Shown here: in pieces, positions 44,435-51,543 of the stretch
How the letters are laid out: the number at the start of each line of letters is the position of its first letter
Numbering within the stretch: the stretch's first letter is position 1
NCBI GenBank assembly: GCA_003131585.1
Contig: PKVW01000052.1
Span: 1-64,000 of the forward strand
Source of the DNA: Acidobacteriaceae bacterium
GTDB lineage: Bacteria; Acidobacteriota; Terriglobia; Terriglobales; Acidobacteriaceae
Direction of reading: 5' to 3'
DNA length: 64,000 nucleotides
The notes under the pieces: generated by a model
The model's input: the letters and a program-made list of their open reading frames with translations, nothing else
What the model was told of the DNA's origin: nothing
Databases searched by the model: none
Made by a program: the position numbers and the translations under genes

Positions 44435-44623
44435 ATGGCCGTAACCATGACATCAATCCGCTTGGACACTCAACTGGCCGACGAAGCCGTGAAAGTCCTC
44501 GGCGCGAAATCCCGCACAGACGCCGTGCACATCGCCCTGCGCGAGATCGTCGCGCTCAAGCGCTTCAAGAAGTTGATGAAGAAGTATGAAGGCAAGGCCA
44601 CGTTCGAAGGATACATTGATTGA
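44435..44623 (+). CDS. vapB: VapB-type antitoxin
   Basis: 62 residues: an N-terminal ribbon-helix-helix-like part (MTSIRLDTQLADEAVKVLGA, SRTDAVHIALREIVALKRFK) and a C-terminal toxin-binding tail (KYEGKATFEGYID). Family resembles VapB/DUF2191. AGGAAGAG precedes the ATG. The stop overlaps the toxin start by 4 bases. Confidence 0.85.
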   Translation: MAVTMTSIRLDTQLADEAVKVLGAKSRTDAVHIALREIVALKRFKKLMKKYEGKATFEGYID

Positions 44624-45021
44624 TCGTCGTTTTCGACTCGTCCGTCATCATTGACGATCTCCGGACACTACGTCATCGAGAGAGGATCCAATCCCTCATC
44701 GGTGTTATCCGGACATCTTCCGTAGTTTTGGCGGAGTTATGGCGGGGCGCGGCAAAGCCTTCAGATCGCGAGTTTCTAAGGGCTTTGGCGAGAAGTCACC
44801 CAATCCTGACTCCGACGGAAAAAAACTGGCTGGAATCGGGTGAAATACTGGCCCGCATGCGTGCCGATCACGGCTTCGCGCCGGCCAAATTGCGCGACCT
44901 GCATTTCGACGTTCTCATCGCTCTCACCGTCCGCTCCCACGGCGCTCGATTGATCACCACAGATCGCACAGACTTTGAGCTCATCAATCGTTATTGTGAG
45001 GTCAAACTGGAAGTGTGGTGA
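44620..45021 (+). CDS. vapC: VapC-type PIN-domain toxin
   Basis: 133 residues from TTG 44620. PIN nuclease acidic residues: D6 in VVFDSSVIID, Glu in VVLAELWRG, Asp in LHFDVLIALT and Asp in LITTDRTDFELI. VapC toxins cleave tRNA or rRNA; the co-encoded VapB neutralises it. The active-site set looks complete, so this module appears intact. Confidence 0.88.
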   Translation: MIVVFDSSVIIDDLRTLRHRERIQSLIGVIRTSSVVLAELWRGAAKPSDREFLRALARSHPILTPTEKNWLESGEILARMRADHGFAPAKLRDLHFDVLIALTVRSHGARLITTDRTDFELINRYCEVKLEVW

Positions 45022-45068
45022 GGGCGGTGTAGGCAAATCGAGAAATGCTAGAGGCGAGGCAAATCAAA

Positions 45069-45542
45069 CTAGGCTGCTGGCGCTAGCTTCTTCATCCGTT
45101 CTTTCATGTCCTCGGGCGACACATCCTCTACATGCGTGGCAATGCCCCAAAAATGTCCGAACGGATCTTGAATGAAGCCCGAGCGGTCTCCATAAAACTG
45201 ATCCTGAACGGGCTTCAGGATTTTGGCGCCCTCGGCAACCGCGAGCTCGACCACTTGATCGACGTCGGGAAGGTATACATACAGGCTCACGGGACTCCCG
45301 CCCATGGTGGCCGCGCTGCTATGCCCCTGCCCCATGCTGGGATTTTCGTCGGCCAGCATGATGCGTGAGTTACCGATCTTCAACTCGGCGTGACCGACCT
45401 TGCCGTCCGGACCGTTCATGCGAACGGTTTCCGTCGCTCCGAAAACCTTCTTGTAGTACTCGATGGCTTGGGCAGCGCCCTTGATGATTAGGTAGGGAGT
45501 GATGGAGTTGTAATCCTTGGGAATATACGAGACTTTACTCAT
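45069..45542 (-). CDS. VOC superfamily protein, PhnB/glyoxalase-like
   Basis: 157 residues from ATG 45542 with GAGGAGA upstream. SITPYLIIKGAAQAIEYYKK, HAELKIGNSRIMLADENPSM and DQFYGDRSGFIQDPFGHFWG are typical of the PhnB-like subgroup. Metal ligands H and E are at the expected strand positions, but substrate is unknown; such proteins range from lyases to resistance factors. Confidence 0.85.
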   Translation of the reverse strand: MSKVSYIPKDYNSITPYLIIKGAAQAIEYYKKVFGATETVRMNGPDGKVGHAELKIGNSRIMLADENPSMGQGHSSAATMGGSPVSLYVYLPDVDQVVELAVAEGAKILKPVQDQFYGDRSGFIQDPFGHFWGIATHVEDVSPEDMKERMKKLAPAA

Positions 45543-45912
45543 GATTTTTCTCCTCAGAATGCAGGCTGAAGGCGCAGGGTTACGGCGCGCATGCCGACCG
45601 AAGATGCGGTCCCGGCATTCCTTATGAAAGCACAATTTGTGAGCGATCTCAAGGCCGGTTCGGCACCCTTCGCGTTCTGTGCGAAAGACGAGCTGTGGCG
45701 GACTGCACCGTGACTCAGCGGTGAAGTGAAGCCGATTCTTTCCACAGCTCCGTTGTGACATCTAACCTTGCGATCGATTTTGAATTAGCCCATTATGGTC
45801 AAGGCGGAGGCGGTACGGGCGGCTGAAAGCAAGCCGTACGTAAGTCCTTTGTTCTCCGGATTTTGACTCTAAGTCTTTTGACGTCCGGATTTTGCGGGGA
45901 ATTTCCTGCTAA
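45543..45912. other. Spacer before the IS1595-type element
   Basis: No convincing gene. Notable: palindrome GTACGGGCGGCTGAAAGCAA-GCCGTAC at about 45812-45838, and a direct repeat TCCGGATTTTG at about 45856 and 45885. A REP-like CACCCTTCGCGTTCTGTGCG lies near 45668. Confidence 0.4.
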
Positions 45913-45926
45913 CGGTAATAAATCAC

Positions 45927-45955
45927 TTGGCACATATGTGCCCTTAGTATAGTAT
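45927..45955 (+). promoter_or_regulatory. Transposase promoter starting inside the left terminal repeat
   Basis: TTGGCA (45927-45932, within the repeat), 17-base spacer, TAGTAT (45950-45955). The ATG at 45962 lies only 6 bases after the -10, so the message would be leaderless or nearly so. Confidence 0.5.
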
Positions 45956-45961
45956 TTGTGC

Positions 45962-46969
45962 ATGGCGCTCAAGACTCCCAAAACCCTCCAAGAAGCAATC
46001 ATCTACTTCTCCGATCCTGACCGGGCCTTCGAGTATGCCGTTTCGTTGCGCTGGCCGGATGGGAAAGTGTTCTGTCCGCGTTGCAACGGCTTTAAGCACT
46101 CGTTCATCAAGACGCGGAAAATCTGGTACTGCTACGACTGCAAGAAGCAGTTCACCGTCAAGGTCAAGACAGTTTTCGAGGACTCGGCTATCGGTCTCGA
46201 TAAATGGATGATTGCCGTTTGGATGCTGGTTAGCTGCAAGAATGGAATCAGCAGTTATGAACTTGGGAAGGCCATTGGAGTTACTCAGCGCACGGCATGG
46301 TTTATGAATCAGCGCATCCGCAAAGCCCTGCATCGCGGCTCGTTTAGCAACACGACGAAGATGGGCGGACCTGACAGCGAGGTCGAAGCGGACGAAACTT
46401 TCGTCGGCGGACTCACGAAGAACATGCACAAGGACCGCAAACTGAAACTCGTTCACAAGGGCGGAATCCACGGCGGGAAAACCGTCGTGCAGGGCATCCT
46501 TGACCGGAACCTGCGAGAGGTCCGCGCTACCGTTGTACCGGATGTAAAGCGCGAGACTTTGCAAAATCAGATTCTCAAGAATGTGAAGTATGGAACGAAA
46601 GTCTATACGGATGACGCCGTAGCCTATGAACAGGGAATGCAATGGCGCTTCATCCATGACGTGATTAACCACTCTGAGCAATACGTCAAGGGGCGTGTCC
46701 ACACGAACGGCCTTGAGAATTTCTGGTCGCTGCTCAAGCGCGGCCTTCGCGGTACTTACGTTGCTGTCGAGCCTTTTCATTTGTTCCGCTACGTTGACGA
46801 ACAAGTGTTCCGTTACAACAATCGCAACGGCCTGACCGATGCACAGCGCTTCGCTCTAGCAATGTCTCAGATCGGCGGCAAGCGTCTTACCTATGCCGAA
46901 CTGACCGGGAAGGACGCCGACGCGCTACACCCGTCCACGACAGGGACGGGGCAAGCGACGCAAGCCTAG
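45962..46969 (+). CDS. IS1595-family transposase (ISXO2-like DDE)
   Basis: 335 residues. N-terminal zinc ribbon (VFCPRCNGFKHSF, IWYCYDCKKQF) and the ISXO2-like DDE domain: EVEADETFVGG (first Asp), KVYTDDAVAYE (second Asp) and HTNGLENFWSLLKRGLRGTY (final Asn/Glu region). ATG 45962 chosen; GTG 45956 is possible. All catalytic positions look intact. The 3' end overlaps the convergent passenger gene by 4 bases. Confidence 0.92.
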   Translation: MALKTPKTLQEAIIYFSDPDRAFEYAVSLRWPDGKVFCPRCNGFKHSFIKTRKIWYCYDCKKQFTVKVKTVFEDSAIGLDKWMIAVWMLVSCKNGISSYELGKAIGVTQRTAWFMNQRIRKALHRGSFSNTTKMGGPDSEVEADETFVGGLTKNMHKDRKLKLVHKGGIHGGKTVVQGILDRNLREVRATVVPDVKRETLQNQILKNVKYGTKVYTDDAVAYEQGMQWRFIHDVINHSEQYVKGRVHTNGLENFWSLLKRGLRGTYVAVEPFHLFRYVDEQVFRYNNRNGLTDAQRFALAMSQIGGKRLTYAELTGKDADALHPSTTGTGQATQA

Positions 46970-47115
46970 TCCTTGTCGGAGTTTTTCGACTTGCGCGAAG
47001 TAGCAGCTTTCGGTTGCTTCTTCTCAACCTCGGGCTTGGGAGTGCGGAATAGGAGCTTCATGGCTTCCTCGAACTTCTCCGTGACTTCCGGCCCTTCTCT
47101 GTATTCTGGTTTCAT
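46966..47115 (-). CDS. Small Lys-rich IS1595 passenger protein (49 aa)
   Basis: The minus-strand ATG 47115 overlaps the stop of the 244-residue gene (ATGA), giving MKPEYREGPEVTEKFEEAMK followed by LLFRTPKPEVEKKQPKAATS and a Lys/Ser-rich tail. From memory, similar short proteins (MKP-x-Y-x-EGPEA..., FRVPKSE...) sit beside other IS1595-type transposases. It lies inside the terminal repeats. Function unknown; a transposition accessory factor is one idea. Confidence 0.7.
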   Translation of the reverse strand: MKPEYREGPEVTEKFEEAMKLLFRTPKPEVEKKQPKAATSRKSKNSDKD

Positions 47116-47837
47116 GGTTGTTCTAATTGTTTCATGCCAAATGGGAGTTCTCCAACTGATCCCTTTTCGCCACGCATCGCTGTTGACATCGGCACAGTTT
47201 CAACTGAGATTGCCCCCGCCGCATCCTCAATTTTCATCTGCAATGTGGTGCCGGGGTCTGCAAACATCGCTTGGCTTACGCCGTGAAATTCCACCACAAT
47301 GAAACCTGGAATTATTGCCCCGGTTGGAATCGGGATAACAACAACCTTTGCTGTCAGCAAGTCCTCCTTGTAAAAAGTGCGGGATGGTTTTCCGGGGCAG
47401 TGAACGACATATCGCTCTGGAGGAAACACTATGACGGATTCATACTTCTCGCCGTGTACGTCGGCGCTTACCCAAATTCGGCTCACAGCACTAGGAGAAC
47501 CACTGTTGCCTATGCGAGCAACTAGAACGACTGCCAACGTATCTGGTTCTGTGACTGGTGTAGTGTAAATCTCCATTATCTCCGGCTTGAGTTTTGGTGC
47601 ATACTGCGCGGCAGAAACCGTCACATTAGCCTTGTGGTATTGTTCCTGCCACGCCCTAAATACCGCCATACACAAGAACCCCACAGCCAACACGATACCA
47701 AACCGGCGACCAATCGGTTTTTTTCGGAACGTATGCCAAAAGGCTACAACGGCCACGATGATACCTCCGGTACAGTAGCCAGCCCAACCGTTAAGCACAG
47801 CCCACAGAAAAGCGCCGATCTCTTTGAGTAGCTCCAT
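47112..47837 (-). CDS. Membrane protein of unknown function, IS passenger
   Basis: 241 residues from ATG 47837 (GAGG about 7 bases upstream). Two N-terminal hydrophobic segments (LNGWAGYCTGGIIVAVVAFW and FGIVLAVGFLCMAVF) followed by a soluble beta-rich domain (TLAVVLVARIGNSGSPSAVS, AKVVVIPIPTGAIIPGFIVV). Not recognised. It lies between the transposase and the right terminal repeat, and shares a 4-base overlap with the 49-residue gene, so both are probably cargo of the element. Confidence 0.68.
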   Translation of the reverse strand: MELLKEIGAFLWAVLNGWAGYCTGGIIVAVVAFWHTFRKKPIGRRFGIVLAVGFLCMAVFRAWQEQYHKANVTVSAAQYAPKLKPEIMEIYTTPVTEPDTLAVVLVARIGNSGSPSAVSRIWVSADVHGEKYESVIVFPPERYVVHCPGKPSRTFYKEDLLTAKVVVIPIPTGAIIPGFIVVEFHGVSQAMFADPGTTLQMKIEDAAGAISVETVPMSTAMRGEKGSVGELPFGMKQLEQP

Positions 47838-48059
47838 GTCGCACACCTCTGCCGCGCTCGGATTCTAGTCCAAGTCGTTGAATCAGCGAGGTTAAACCAT
47901 TTAGGCATGTGTGTCTAGTGATTTAGTACCCTACTCGATGATTCCAATAGACCCCAGGGGGGAGGGGGCTATCGAGAGAACCAAAAGTTTCATAGCCCCA
48001 GCATTCGCCCGAATCAATGTCGCGCACAATTATTAACGGATAGAATTCCACAAGCCAAC

Positions 48060-48929
48060 TTGTCCACCACAGCCATCTCGTTACGTCGCCGCGTCACCGG
48101 AAACGCCCGCCACAACCCGCTGGCTGCTACCGGCGTTGGGTTGGTCATTATCTTCGTGATCTTCGCCCTGTTCGCTCCCTGGATCGCGCCGCAAGATCCC
48201 GCATTCATCAACCTTCCCGCGCGTCTTGGTCTTCCATCCCACGCTCACTGGTTCGGCACCGACGAACTTGGCCGCGACATCCTCTCGCGCATCGTCTACG
48301 GCGCGCGCATCTCCATGCTGGTGGGAAGCTGCGTGGTGCTTGCCTCGCTCACACTCGGCCTCATCATCGGCTCCATCGCCGGCTACTACGGCGGAGGCAT
48401 CGATCGCTTCGTCAACGTCGTCCTGATGAACGCGTTCCTCTCGTTCCCGGGAATCCTTCTTGCCATTGCCTTCGTCGCCTTCCGCGGTCCCGGCGTCTTC
48501 AATCTCATTCTCGCGCTCTCGCTCGGCGGGTGGGTCGGCTATGCTCGTCTGGTTCGAGGACAAGTCCTCGCCGCCCGCGAGCGCGAGTTCGTCGAAGCCG
48601 CCCGCGCCCTCGGCGCCAGCGACGTGCGCATCGTCGTCCGCCACATTCTGCCCAACATCATTCAGCCGGTGATTGTGCAGGCCGCCATCGGCATGGCTGG
48701 AGCAATCCTCGCCGAAGCTACGATGAGCTTTCTCGGGCTTGGCGTTCCTCCGCCCACGGCCAGTTGGGGCACCATGCTCAACGATGGCCGTGCCCACCTG
48801 TTCGACGCGCCGCACCTCGTGCTCTTTCCCGCGCTGGCCGTGATGCTCGCCGTGCTGTCGTTCAACTTCATCGGCGACGCCCTGCGCGACTACCTCGATC
48901 CCCGCTCCCGCATCGAGGCGGGACTCTAG
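48060..48929 (+). CDS. dppC: Dipeptide/oligopeptide ABC transporter permease DppC
   Basis: 289 residues from TTG 48060. N-terminal OppC_N segment (NARHNPLAATGVGLVIIFVI, LFAPWIAPQDP), HWFGTDELGRDILSRIVYGA and the EAA loop AARALGASDVRIVVRHILPN. It is the usual partner of dppB (40179) in a heterodimeric permease. The weak TTG start and lack of a ribosome site fit a gene that once followed dppB by translational coupling. Confidence 0.9.
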   Translation: MSTTAISLRRRVTGNARHNPLAATGVGLVIIFVIFALFAPWIAPQDPAFINLPARLGLPSHAHWFGTDELGRDILSRIVYGARISMLVGSCVVLASLTLGLIIGSIAGYYGGGIDRFVNVVLMNAFLSFPGILLAIAFVAFRGPGVFNLILALSLGGWVGYARLVRGQVLAAREREFVEAARALGASDVRIVVRHILPNIIQPVIVQAAIGMAGAILAEATMSFLGLGVPPPTASWGTMLNDGRAHLFDAPHLVLFPALAVMLAVLSFNFIGDALRDYLDPRSRIEAGL

Positions 48930-49089
48930 TGCCGGCGTTTCGAAACACCGCCCCAGAAAGCGCGAAAGGATGGAGCAGGCGCACAATGGAAAATCGTGTT
49001 CCGCTTTACATCCATTGACCGGCCCGCCCGCATCTCTGTAATCTTGCATCTAGAAGTCTTGGAGCACATTCCAAGCGCAAGGAAAATTC

Positions 49090-49569
49090 ATGAAAGAAGT
49101 CGCAATCCTGCTGCTGGTCGCGCTCATGCTCAACGGTTGTAGCAGCAGCACCACGGCGGTGCAGGCGGCTGCGGGCGGGACCTGGCAAGCCCAGATGCTC
49201 GGGGGCGACGGCCCGGGGTTCAGCTTTAACACGCAGTTCACGGTGGGCAGCAATGGGTCGCTAAGCGTCTCATACTTTCAATTTCTTAATGCTAACGTGG
49301 AGTCCTGTTTCCCACTTTCTGGAGGAACAGTGAGCGGGACAATGATCTTGACCGTCAATACAACCACCAACGCAGTGACGGGCACTTTCAATTACGTTGT
49401 GCAGTCGGGCGGCAACACCCTTACCCTCGACGGAACGGTGACCGGAACTGAGACCGGGACTACGCTCACCGGCACCTCAATCATCGGTAGTTGGACGCTG
49501 ACCGGTGGCGACGGATGCAACGACACGATCCCCGGCAGTTTCACAATGAGCCAGAACCCTCCATCCTAA
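49090..49569 (+). CDS. Predicted lipoprotein of unknown function
   Basis: 159 residues with a lipoprotein signal MKEVAILLLVALMLNGC (lipobox LNGC) and a Thr/Gly/Ser-rich beta-type mature domain (GTMILTVNTTTNAVTGTFNY, GNTLTLDGTVTGTETGTTLT). No enzymatic motif. Likely surface or periplasmic. Confidence 0.75.
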   Translation: MKEVAILLLVALMLNGCSSSTTAVQAAAGGTWQAQMLGGDGPGFSFNTQFTVGSNGSLSVSYFQFLNANVESCFPLSGGTVSGTMILTVNTTTNAVTGTFNYVVQSGGNTLTLDGTVTGTETGTTLTGTSIIGSWTLTGGDGCNDTIPGSFTMSQNPPS

Positions 49570-49582
49570 AGAGTTGCTGAGG

Positions 49583-49726
49583 TCAGAACCAATCGCTGCG
49601 GTAGGCGACCCACCAGGCGATGAAGAGAATGGGAACGGTCGCGGCCAGGCCCCACCAAATCGGCAGCAGAAAATCCGCTAGCAGGCCGAGCACCGTGAAG
49701 GTGATCCAGAAGATTTTCCGTTCCAT
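49583..49726 (-). CDS. Small membrane protein (47 aa)
   Basis: A minus-strand frame MERKIFWITFTVLGLLADFL then LPIWWGLAATVPILFIAWWV and AYRSDWF: two hydrophobic segments separated by a Pro turn, Trp-rich, with charged ends. The regular composition argues for a real gene despite its size. Between a lipoprotein gene and lpxD; function unknown. Confidence 0.55.
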   Translation of the reverse strand: MERKIFWITFTVLGLLADFLLPIWWGLAATVPILFIAWWVAYRSDWF

Positions 49727-49817
49727 AGAGTCATTGTAGGTTAACGGCTGGCGGAGGACAGCGTGCTGTTAGACCAGCACTTTCGTCACGTCCGTGCTCT
49801 GCTATAGAGTGAGAGCC

Positions 49818-50816
49818 ATGAAGCGCTCACTGCGACAGATTGCCGAGGCAGTTGGAGCCCGTCTCGAAGGGGATGGAAGTATCGAGGTCAGCAGCGTCGC
49901 AAGCATCGCATCGGCTGCGCAGCACGATCTGGTGTTTGTCGAAGAGGAAAAATATCTTTCGCAGGCGATGCAGTCTCGGGCGGGCGCAGTGATCGCGGGG
50001 GAGTTCGCGGCGGCTGCGTCCGGTAAACCGCTGCTGATCAGCCATCATCCCAAGCTAGCCTTCGCGCGGGCGGCGCGCTTTCTACAAGATGGGAATTGCG
50101 AGGGCCGCGACGCTGGCGTACACGCGACCGCCGTGGTACATCCTTCAGCTCGTCTGGCGCGAGATGTGGTGGTGGAGGAGTACGGGGTGATAGCGGAGGA
50201 TGCCGAAATCGGCGAGGGCACGCGGATTGGGGCCGGTTGCGCGATTGGACGCGGAGTGAAGATTGGGCGGAATTGCGAAATTTATTCGCATGTCACGATT
50301 TATGCGGGGACAACGTTGGGCGAGCGCGTGATTGTGCATGCGGGCGCGGTTCTGGGAAGCGACGGCTTCGGATATGTGCGCGACGCAAAGAGCGGGCGCT
50401 ACGAGAAATTCCCCCAGGTTGGCCAGTTGGCGATCGAAGATGATGTGGAGATTGGAGCTAACACAACCATCGACCGCGGGGCGCTCGACGAAACGCGCAT
50501 CGGGCGGGGAACGAAGATCGACAACCTGGTCCACATCGGCCACAATTGCCGGCTCGGGGAGAATGTGGTGATCGCGGCGCAGGCCGGACTTTCCGGCAGC
50601 ATTGTGATCGAGAACGACGTGGTGCTCGGAGGACAGGTCGGCATTGGCGAACATGCGCGCATCGAAGAAGGAGTGATGCTGGGCGGGCAAGGCGGTGTGC
50701 TGCCGAACAAAGTTCTGCGCGGCAAGGGCGTGGCATTCTGGGGAACTCCGGCGCAGCCGGTGCGGCAGTATCTGAAGCAGTTGGCGGCGCTGGCGCGCCT
50801 GGGGAAAAAGAGGTAG
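49818..50816 (+). CDS. lpxD: UDP-3-O-acylglucosamine N-acyltransferase LpxD
   Basis: Adds the second acyl chain in lipid A synthesis. 332 residues: N-terminal uridine-binding domain (RSLRQIAEAVGARLEGDGSI, AGAVIAGEFAAAASGKPLLI), then a left-handed beta helix of hexapeptides (VVVEEYGVIAEDAEIGEGTR, ANTTIDRGALDETRIGRG) with the catalytic His in NLVHIGHNCRLGENVVIAAQ. ATG 49818 is at the conserved start. Confirms a lipid A-containing outer membrane. Confidence 0.93.
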   Translation: MKRSLRQIAEAVGARLEGDGSIEVSSVASIASAAQHDLVFVEEEKYLSQAMQSRAGAVIAGEFAAAASGKPLLISHHPKLAFARAARFLQDGNCEGRDAGVHATAVVHPSARLARDVVVEEYGVIAEDAEIGEGTRIGAGCAIGRGVKIGRNCEIYSHVTIYAGTTLGERVIVHAGAVLGSDGFGYVRDAKSGRYEKFPQVGQLAIEDDVEIGANTTIDRGALDETRIGRGTKIDNLVHIGHNCRLGENVVIAAQAGLSGSIVIENDVVLGGQVGIGEHARIEEGVMLGGQGGVLPNKVLRGKGVAFWGTPAQPVRQYLKQLAALARLGKKR

Positions 50817-50817
50817 G

Positions 50818-51465
50818 GTGGCGATTGTGGTGATTGGCGGGCATTCGCGAAGCGTGGGGAAGACCAGCGTGGTTGCCGGGCTGATCTCCGCCTTGCGCGA
50901 GTACGATTGGACTGCCGTGAAGATTACGCAATATGGACATGGAGTTTGCTCCGCCATCGGAGTGCCGTGCGATTGCGCGACTGCCGATCACGCCTGGGCG
51001 ATTTCAGAGGAGAAAGATCGCGGGAGAGAGTCGGACACGTCACGCTTTCTGGCAGCCGGCGCGGTGCGAGCGTTGTGGGTGCGCACGGAGCAGGGCAGGC
51101 TGGCTGAAGCCATGCCGGCCTTGCGCCAGCGGCTCGAACGGTCGCAGCATGTAATAGTGGAATCGAACAGCGTGTTGAAGTTTATGCGGCCGGACTTATA
51201 CCTGACGGTGCTCGATCCTAGCACGGAAGACTTCAAGAGTTCGGCGCGGGAATTTATGGACCGGGCGGACGCAGTGATTCTTCACGATGATTCGAAAGCT
51301 GTGGGATCGGCCTGGCAAGGCGTTTCGCTGAAGCCGGTGGGCGAGCGGCCGATATTCCGGATCGCGCCGCCGCCCTATGTGACGCCAGAGATTGTCGAGT
51401 TCGTGCGGAGTTCTGTAGCGACTGCAAGGAAAGCAGATTCCTCGCGGGAAGCCCGCTCGGAATGA
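50818..51465 (+). CDS. P-loop NTPase-like protein of unknown function
   Basis: 215 residues from GTG 50818, one base after the lpxD stop. AIVVIGGHSRSVGKTSVVAG is a clear Walker A, like the MobB/dethiobiotin synthetase group of small P-loop proteins; RSQHVIVESNSVLKFMRPDL may hold the acidic switch residue. Three Cys lie in HGVCSAIGVPCDCATADH. The last residues (SREARSE) are encoded by a repeat unit. Position between lpxD and lnt suggests co-expression with envelope genes. Confidence 0.7.
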   Translation: MAIVVIGGHSRSVGKTSVVAGLISALREYDWTAVKITQYGHGVCSAIGVPCDCATADHAWAISEEKDRGRESDTSRFLAAGAVRALWVRTEQGRLAEAMPALRQRLERSQHVIVESNSVLKFMRPDLYLTVLDPSTEDFKSSAREFMDRADAVILHDDSKAVGSAWQGVSLKPVGERPIFRIAPPPYVTPEIVEFVRSSVATARKADSSREARSE

Positions 51466-51539
51466 CAAGCGGGAAAGCGGATTCCCTTTGCCCCGTTCAG
51501 GGCGAGCTCTCGCGGGAAGCCCGCTCGGAATGACAAGCG
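51441..51539 (+). repeat. 31-bp direct repeat downstream of the P-loop gene
   Basis: CTCGCGGGAAGCCCGCTCGG plus AATGACAAGCG occurs identically at 51441-51471 and 51509-51539; GCGGG-aag-CCCGC forms a hairpin in each. The first copy encodes the C-terminus of the P-loop protein; the second ends 4 bases before the lnt start. The words resemble the GGAATGACA repeats seen elsewhere in this window. Confidence 0.85.
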
Positions 51540-51543
51540 TGTT

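Larger units (their letters stand above)
45913..47931. mobile_element. IS1595-family insertion element with passenger genes
   Basis: Left end CGGTAATAAATCACTTGGCA (45913 on) and right end, read inward on the minus strand from 47931, GGGTACTAAATCACTAGACA, match at about 20 of 26 positions and form terminal inverted repeats. The unit holds a plus-strand transposase, an oppositely oriented 49-residue gene and a 244-residue membrane protein gene. No 8-bp target duplication is evident (flanks cctgctaa and tactcgat), so the insertion may be old or rearranged. Confidence 0.8.
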
